Positions 58,143-64,000 of a stretch of 64,000 bases of DNA are shown here, piece by piece. The stretch comes from Nakamurella flavida (GTDB lineage Bacteria > Actinomycetota > Actinomycetes > Mycobacteriales > Nakamurellaceae): NCBI RefSeq assembly GCF_030811475.1, contig NZ_JAUSQV010000001.1, positions 2,615,001 through 2,679,000 on the forward strand, in the 5' to 3' direction. The position numbers and the translations under genes are program-made. Positions within the stretch are counted from its first letter, which is position 1, and every line of letters starts with the position of its first letter. The notes beneath the pieces were generated by a model that had not been told where the DNA came from, searched no databases, and saw only the letters and a program-made list of their open reading frames with translations.

Positions 58143-59753
58143 TCAGTGACGGGCGCGTTCGCGCACGCGCGCGGTCAGCTCCTGGACGTGGTCGTAGGTC
58201 TGCCGACGCTCGGCCATCTCGGCCCGGATCTTCTTGGCCGCGTGCATGACCGTGGTGTGGTCCCGCCCGCCGAAGGTGGCGCCGATCTTGGGCAGGGTCA
58301 GATCGGTGAGCTCCCGGCACAGGAACATCGCGATCTGTCGGGAGGAGGCCAGGGCCTTCGTCTTCACCGGGCCGCACAACTCGTCCAGGGAGACACCGAA
58401 GTACTCGGCGGTGACGGCCATGATCGTGGCCGCGTCGATGTCGTTGGCGACCGGATCGCGGATCAGATCACGGAGCACGATCTGGGCCAGGGACAGGTCG
58501 ACGGGCTGCTTGTTCAGGGACGCGAACGCGGTGACCCGGATGAGGGCCCCCTCCAGCTCGCGGATGTTCCGCTCGATGCGGCTGGCGATGAACTCCAGCA
58601 CGTCGTCGGGGGTGTCCATCCGGTCGATGGCGGCTTTCTTGCGGAGGATCGCGATCCGGGTCTCCAGCTCGGGCGGCTGGATGTCGGTGGTCAGTCCCCA
58701 CTCGAACCGCGTCCGCATCCGGTCCTCGAGGGTCTCCAGGCGCTTGGGCGGTCGGTCGGAGGAGATGACGATCTGCTTGTTGGCGTTGTAGAGGGTGTTG
58801 AAGGTGTGGAAGAACTCCTCCTGGGTGCCTTCCTTGCCCTCCAGGAACTGGATGTCGTCGACCAGCAGGACGTCGACGTCGCGGTAGCGCCGCTGGAAGG
58901 CCACCTTGCGGTCGTCACGCAGCGAGTTGATGAAGTCGTTGGTGAACTCCTCGCTGGAGACGTACCGGACCTTCATCCCCGGGAACAACCGTTGGGCGTA
59001 GTGACCGATGCCGTGCAGCAGGTGCGTCTTGCCCAGTCCGGACTCGCCCCAGATGAAGAGCGGGTTGTAGGCCAACGCCGGCGCCTCCGACACCGCCACG
59101 GCGGCGGCGTGGGCGAAACGATTGGACGCCCCGATGACGAACGTCTCGAAGGTGTACTTCTCGTTGAGTCGGGTCAGCGACGGGTGCCGCGGAGCCTCGC
59201 CCCGACGCCCGGCATAGGTCGGCCAGATCTCGGTGACGGTGGCCAGGGCGTCGGCCTCCTCGTCGACGTCCTCGTCGTCGTCGTCCGCGGGCAGCGCGCC
59301 GGTCGGACCGACCCCGCGACCGACCGCGGGGACCCGGCCGTGCATCGGGCGGGGGTCGGCCGACTCCTCGTCGGTGCGGTCGTCACGACCCAGGGACGGT
59401 CCGGGCAGCCCGTCGGGCATCGCCGGCCGGTAGCCGTTGGTGCCCACGGGGGGCAGCGCGTCCTGGGGTTCGGGGCGGGTGGGGGCGGCCGCGTCGGTCA
59501 CCGTGACGGCCAGGCTGATCGACTGCTGGAGGCGGGCGGACAGCGCGGTGGTGATGGGTTCCCGCAGCGTGCGCTCGATCGCCTCCTTCGCGAAGTCGGT
59601 CGGCGCCGCCAGCAGAGCGGTGTTGCCGAGCAGACCGAGCGGGAAGGTCAGCGAGAGCCATGCGCGTTGCTGGGAGGTCAGCCCGGGTGACAGATCGGCG
59701 ACCACCGTGCGCCAGACCGGGCCGAGTGGGTCGCCGGGCGTGTCCACCGCCAC
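58143..59753 (-). CDS. dnaA: Chromosomal replication initiator protein DnaA
   Basis: DnaA binds the origin and opens it. The 536-residue protein has domain I (about 1-85), an acidic disordered linker ([15 protein letters not shown]), the AAA+ core with Walker [14 protein letters not shown] (near residue 235) and Walker [13 protein letters not shown], and the DNA-binding signature [15 protein letters not shown] near the end. GTG 59753 is chosen since AAGGGGG lies 7 bases upstream; an earlier in-frame GTG at 59795 would overlap a DnaA-box-like site. The gene is next to candidate boxes on both sides. Confidence 0.96.
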   Translation of the reverse strand: MAVDTPGDPLGPVWRTVVADLSPGLTSQQRAWLSLTFPLGLLGNTALLAAPTDFAKEAIERTLREPITTALSARLQQSISLAVTVTDAAAPTRPEPQDALPPVGTNGYRPAMPDGLPGPSLGRDDRTDEESADPRPMHGRVPAVGRGVGPTGALPADDDDEDVDEEADALATVTEIWPTYAGRRGEAPRHPSLTRLNEKYTFETFVIGASNRFAHAAAVAVSEAPALAYNPLFIWGESGLGKTHLLHGIGHYAQRLFPGMKVRYVSSEEFTNDFINSLRDDRKVAFQRRYRDVDVLLVDDIQFLEGKEGTQEEFFHTFNTLYNANKQIVISSDRPPKRLETLEDRMRTRFEWGLTTDIQPPELETRIAILRKKAAIDRMDTPDDVLEFIASRIERNIRELEGALIRVTAFASLNKQPVDLSLAQIVLRDLIRDPVANDIDAATIMAVTAEYFGVSLDELCGPVKTKALASSRQIAMFLCRELTDLTLPKIGATFGGRDHTTVMHAAKKIRAEMAERRQTYDHVQELTARVRERARH

Positions 59754-60334
59754 TTGCGGTCCCCCTTCGTTGCCGATGGTAGGACTTCCGTCCACAGGAG
59801 TTGTCCACAGGGGTGGACAACTGGGACGACGACGATTCGCGCCCCAGGACGGGGATCACCCTGGAGGCGGTCCGCGTGGTGCGTGGTCGTGCCGTGCCGA
59901 TGAATCATGCCGTGCGGTACTGCCGGACGATCGTGCCCGTCGCGTCCCGGGCCACCCCCGACCCGCGGGCCCGGTGGTTCCGGCGGGCGACGCGGCCCGT
60001 GATCGTGCGTGGTCGTGCCCGGGTGACCCCGGTGGTGTCAGAAGCTTCGTTCACCCGTTGGAGCGCCCCGCGCCCCTGGTCGACCGACTCGCTGCAACGG
60101 GTCGACGAGCGACCGGCGGCGGAGTGCCCGATTCGTGGTGAGGTGCGCCGGGGACGCTAACAACTTTCCTGGCCTTCCCACAAGGCGAGGCCGGCACGCA
60201 AGGATGTACCCCGGCGTGTCGGGCGGTATTTCCGGACGTGTGGGGTGGGGTGTCCCGCCCCTGCTGACCTGCCCGGGGACGGTCCGCAGCGGGCCCGCCC
60301 CGGTCGGGCCGGTCCCGCACCACCCGGCCGCCGT
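59754..60334. other. dnaA-rpmH spacer, gene-free
   Basis: Roughly 580 bp upstream of the rpmH promoter and dnaA. It holds the DnaA boxes near 59801-59820. A 14-base direct repeat, TGCGTGGTCGTGCC, occurs at about 59880 and 60007. Only antisense-type, low-quality open frames are present. It could be part of a two-part origin. Confidence 0.5.
59789..59820. promoter_or_regulatory. DnaA boxes before dnaA
   Basis: TTGTCCACA (59801-59809) is a perfect box. GGTGGACAA (59812-59820) is 8/9 on the other strand, and CCGTCCACA (59789-59797) 7/9. The three lie within 32 bp, 36-67 bp before the chosen dnaA start, where DnaA could repress its own gene. Confidence 0.7.
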
Positions 60335-60364
60335 TTGACCCTCCGCGGGCGGACTCCGTACTCT
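60335..60364 (+). promoter_or_regulatory. rpmH promoter
   Basis: TTGACC (60335-60340) and TACTCT (60359-60364) with an 18-bp spacer make a strong housekeeping promoter. The rpmH leader would be about 190 nt. Confidence 0.7.
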
Positions 60365-60561
60365 GGGACGGTCCGGCGCGCTCCGGCCGCTTCCGGCTGT
60401 CCTCCTCACGGTGGTCCTCGGAGGTGGACGGCGTCGGTGATCGTCAGGGCGGCCCTCGGGTGTGTCCTGCGGCCGTCCGCGGCCGCTGCAGGGCCGGGAC
60501 ATCCCGCCCGTCGGTCGCACCACCTCAGGCAGCACCCGTACGACAGACCTCGGAGACACTC

Positions 60562-60699
60562 ATGAGCAAGCGCACCTTCCAGCCGAACAATCGTCGGCGC
60601 GCGAAGACCCACGGCTTCCGCCTGCGGATGCACACCCGCGCCGGCCGCGCGATCCTGGCGGCCCGTCGTCGCAAGGGCCGCGTCGAGCTGTCCGCCTGA
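60562..60699 (+). CDS. rpmH: 50S ribosomal protein L34
   Basis: A 45-residue, very basic ribosomal protein that starts [20 protein letters not shown] and ends [15 protein letters not shown], the universal L34 pattern. GGAG lies 7 bases before the ATG. It is the first gene of the plus-strand block rpmH-rnpA-yidD-yidC-khpB-rsmG. Confidence 0.98.
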   Translation: MSKRTFQPNNRRRAKTHGFRLRMHTRAGRAILAARRRKGRVELSA

Positions 60700-60715
60700 T
60701 CCCTCGGATCGCACC

Positions 60716-61120
60716 GTGCTCCCCTCCCCGTCCCGACTGCACACCGCGGCGCAGTTCTCCGCGGTGATGCGGGGTGGGCGCAGAGTGGGGAGCCGGTCAC
60801 TGGTCGTGCACCTGTTGAGCCGCCCCGCATCGTCGATCGGCGACGCCACGCCCTCCGGGGCGGTTGTCGCCGGTCCGGCACGGGGCGGTTTCGTGGTGTC
60901 CGGGAAGATCGGCAACGCGGTGGTGCGTCACCGCATCACCCGTCGCCTGCGACCGGTGCTCCGCGAGGAGCTCGGATCGTTGCCCGCCGGCACGGATGTG
61001 GTGGTGCGGGCGCTGGCGCCGGCGGCCACCGTCGAGTCCGCCGAGCTGCGGGACGATCTGCGGTCGGCCGTCCGGGCCGCGGCCCGCAAGGCCGGGATCG
61101 CCCGGACGTCGGTGCGATGA
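60716..61120 (+). CDS. rnpA: Ribonuclease P protein component
   Basis: RnpA binds the catalytic RNA and helps trim the 5' end of tRNAs. The 134-residue protein has a basic, weakly conserved start and the family motif KIGNAVVRHRITRRLRPVLRE (near residues 65-85). The GTG start lies 16 bp after the rpmH stop. It overlaps yidD by ATGA. An Ala/Ser-rich insert (RPASSIGDATPSGAVVAG) sits before the motif. Confidence 0.95.
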   Translation: MLPSPSRLHTAAQFSAVMRGGRRVGSRSLVVHLLSRPASSIGDATPSGAVVAGPARGGFVVSGKIGNAVVRHRITRRLRPVLREELGSLPAGTDVVVRALAPAATVESAELRDDLRSAVRAAARKAGIARTSVR

Positions 61121-61563
61121 CCGGGCCGGTCGCCTGGTTGCTCGTGCAGCCGATCCGGGGCTACCAGCGGTTCATCTCCCCGTACAGCCCGCCGAGCTGC
61201 CGCTACTACCCGTGCTGCAGTGCCTACGGGGTCACCGCACTCCGTCGGCACGGTGCGGCCCGCGGCCTGTGGCTCACCGCCCGTCGGTTGGGCCGGTGCA
61301 ATCCGTGGTCGACGGGCGGCGTCGACCACGTGCCGCCCGCGGATCTGTCCTGGCGAGGGCAGAATCGGTGGCGGAAGCACCAGGACCAGACGTCGGAGCG
61401 GCAACGGGAACGCGGCGGGCTCGCGGGGAGTTCTCCCCAGGGCGCGCCCTCCGGGGCCGGTACCGAGCACCACCAGCGCGACCAGTCCGACCTGTCCGCC
61501 ATCACCCATGACGACCGATCCCCCCGGACCGGCCCGTCGAGCTCGGGGAGACCTGCCGCGTGA
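61117..61563 (+). CDS. yidD: Membrane protein insertion efficiency factor
   Basis: YidD helps YidC insert membrane proteins. The core (about residues 1-80) is complete: LVQPIRGYQRFISPYSPPSC, then RYYPCCSAYGVTALRRHGAA and GRCNPWSTGGVDHVP. The protein is 148 residues, longer than the usual 70-100. The extra C-terminal part (QDQTSERQRERGGLAGSSPQ) is polar and probably disordered. Both ends overlap their neighbours (ATGA and GTGA). Confidence 0.95.
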   Translation: MTGPVAWLLVQPIRGYQRFISPYSPPSCRYYPCCSAYGVTALRRHGAARGLWLTARRLGRCNPWSTGGVDHVPPADLSWRGQNRWRKHQDQTSERQRERGGLAGSSPQGAPSGAGTEHHQRDQSDLSAITHDDRSPRTGPSSSGRPAA

Positions 61564-62729
61564 GTTTCAACTTCTTCTCGCTGGACTACATCTACTACCC
61601 GGTCTCCGGGATCATGTGGCTCTGGCACAAGGTCTTCGGGTCGTTCCTGGGTGAGAGCAACGCTCTGGCGTGGGTGCTGTCGATCATCTTCCTGGTCTTC
61701 ACCCTCCGCGCCATCATGTTCAAGCCGTTCATGAAGCAGATGGACAGCCAGCTCAAGATGCAGGCCGTCCAGCCGGAGATGAAGAAGCTCCGGGAGAAGT
61801 ACAAGGACGACAAGCCCCGTCTCACCGAAGAGATGATGAAGCTGAACAAGGAGGCGGGGGTCAACCCGCTGGCCTCCTGTCTGCCGCTGCTCGTCCAGGC
61901 GCCCGTCTTCATCGGCCTGTTCCACGTGTTGCGCATGTTCCAGCCCATCCCCGACGGTGCGGGGGGCTGGACGTTCCGCGACAACGTCTACTTCTTCGGC
62001 CGCAGCGACGTGGAGCTCTTCGGTCACGCCAAGTTGCCGGGCGGTGCCTCCCTCATCGGCTCGATGACGATGGATCCGGGTCAGCTGGCGTTCCTCGAGG
62101 GCGTCCGCCAGGCGATCATCACCTGGGGCATCCCACTGACCATCCTGGCCGGCATCGCCACCCACCTCACCAGTCGCCGCTCGGTCGCCCGGCAGGCGAT
62201 GCTGAACCCGGACGCCGCGGCGAACCCGCAGTCGGCGATCATGAACAAGCTGATGCTGTGGCTGTTCCCGCTGTTCGTGATCATGGGTGGTCCGTTCTTC
62301 CCCATCGCGATCCTGTTCTACTGGCTGGCCAACAACTCGTGGACCTTCGGGCAGCTGTACGTGGCGCACCGCCTCCAGGACCGCAAGAAGGTCCAGGAGG
62401 GACTGGTCGTCGAGGAGGCCAAGATCGCGGCGAAGTTCAGCACCCCGAAGCCCGGCGCCCGTCCCGGCGCCAAGTCGCTGAACGGGGGGCCGTCGAGCAC
62501 TCCGGCCTCGGCCGTGACGCCGTCGGCGAAGGTGGATCTCGGCAAGAACGGCAGCCCGGTCGATCTGGGCAAGACCCCGTCTCCGACCGACGGTGCCTCC
62601 CCGGTCGCTCCCGCGACGTCGTCCGACGTGGCGCGACCGCGGCCCGGTTCGCGACCGAGCAAGGGCTCCGCCCCCGGCGGCGGCGCCGGGCGCAACCCGC
62701 GGAGCCGGAAGAAGTCCGGCAGGCGCTGA
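61560..62729 (+). CDS. yidC: Membrane protein insertase YidC
   Basis: YidC inserts and folds membrane proteins. The 389-residue actinobacterial form starts with GTG and MSFNFFSLDYIYYPVSGIMW. Its body has about five transmembrane helices, with FMKQMDSQLKMQAVQPEMKK as the conserved cytoplasmic loop and GVNPLASCLPLLVQAPVFIG as the core signature. No lipobox is seen. The tail of about 100 residues is Pro/Ser/Lys/Arg-rich (ARPRPGSRPSKGSAPGGGAG), probably for ribosome contact. It overlaps yidD by GTGA. Confidence 0.96.
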   Translation: MSFNFFSLDYIYYPVSGIMWLWHKVFGSFLGESNALAWVLSIIFLVFTLRAIMFKPFMKQMDSQLKMQAVQPEMKKLREKYKDDKPRLTEEMMKLNKEAGVNPLASCLPLLVQAPVFIGLFHVLRMFQPIPDGAGGWTFRDNVYFFGRSDVELFGHAKLPGGASLIGSMTMDPGQLAFLEGVRQAIITWGIPLTILAGIATHLTSRRSVARQAMLNPDAAANPQSAIMNKLMLWLFPLFVIMGGPFFPIAILFYWLANNSWTFGQLYVAHRLQDRKKVQEGLVVEEAKIAAKFSTPKPGARPGAKSLNGGPSSTPASAVTPSAKVDLGKNGSPVDLGKTPSPTDGASPVAPATSSDVARPRPGSRPSKGSAPGGGAGRNPRSRKKSGRR

Positions 62730-62840
62730 CGCCGTCGCCGTGTGCACGGTCCCAGCCGCTCGGGTCGGTCGACCGTTCCACTGTGCCGTCGTCGTGCTGC
62801 AGGTGCCCAGAGTCGTGCAGCCCAGAGGAAAGAAGCAGAC

Positions 62841-64000
<1,160 letters not shown>

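Noticed and set aside
60424-60561. A longer 91-residue rpmH product
   Set aside because: The L34 sequence starts at ATG 60562 with a proper ribosome-binding site; the upstream codons are leader sequence.

Overview
The window is high-GC DNA that reads as the replication-origin region of an actinobacterial chromosome. The evidence is the block dnaA, dnaN, gnd, recF, dciA, gyrB, gyrA and DUF3566 on the minus strand, with rpmH, rnpA, yidD, yidC, khpB and rsmG leaving on the plus strand. GTG starts, 4-base ATGA/GTGA gene overlaps and some apparently leaderless genes fit this. The genus cannot be fixed from the sequence alone; a soil or plant-associated Actinomycetota, possibly near Nakamurella or Frankia-type lineages, is a low-confidence guess.

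Layout. 1-10 kb: the end of a siderophore-type binding protein, ilvD, a small methyltransferase, a MarR/MFS efflux pair, a PAP2 phosphatase, a PhzF-family enzyme and an SDR/DUF2867 protein. 10.3-33.4 kb: a large sugar-use region. It holds a binding protein, two permeases and a cytoplasmic GH127 arabinofuranosidase in one operon, two LacI regulators, and four very large exported proteins: a GH43 multidomain enzyme, a non-catalytic multidomain protein, a Tat-exported GH127/GH146-like enzyme and an 1840-residue (alpha/alpha)6-barrel enzyme that may be GH121-like. 33.7-37.4 kb: TetR with a frameshifted MFS pump, and two small membrane proteins. 37.5-41.1 kb: a beta-propeller lipoprotein overlapping a secreted ricin-lectin protein with an aerolysin-like central region. 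41.2-46 kb: a carotenoid set (glycosyltransferase and P450 facing crtI and crtB). 46-64 kb: the origin block.

How the sugar region probably works (inference). Exported enzymes carrying sugar-binding and Ig-like modules cut a plant arabinose-containing polymer. The binding protein and two permeases import small oligosaccharides, using an ATPase encoded elsewhere, and the cytoplasmic GH127 releases arabinose. The set resembles the beta-L-arabino-oligosaccharide system of Bifidobacterium longum (HypBA1/HypBA2 with an ABC importer and LacI). A shared 16-bp half-palindrome, CCGNAANNNNTTNCGG, lies at the promoters of the importer operon, the GH43 gene and the 1840-residue gene. This suggests one LacI protein controls all three.

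The most unusual items are that candidate regulon motif, the roughly 1.2-kb near-identical tails shared by two giant glycosidases, the lectin/aerolysin-like protein with its propeller partner, an rsmG with no ordinary start codon, and DnaA-box-like sites between gyrB and gyrA.
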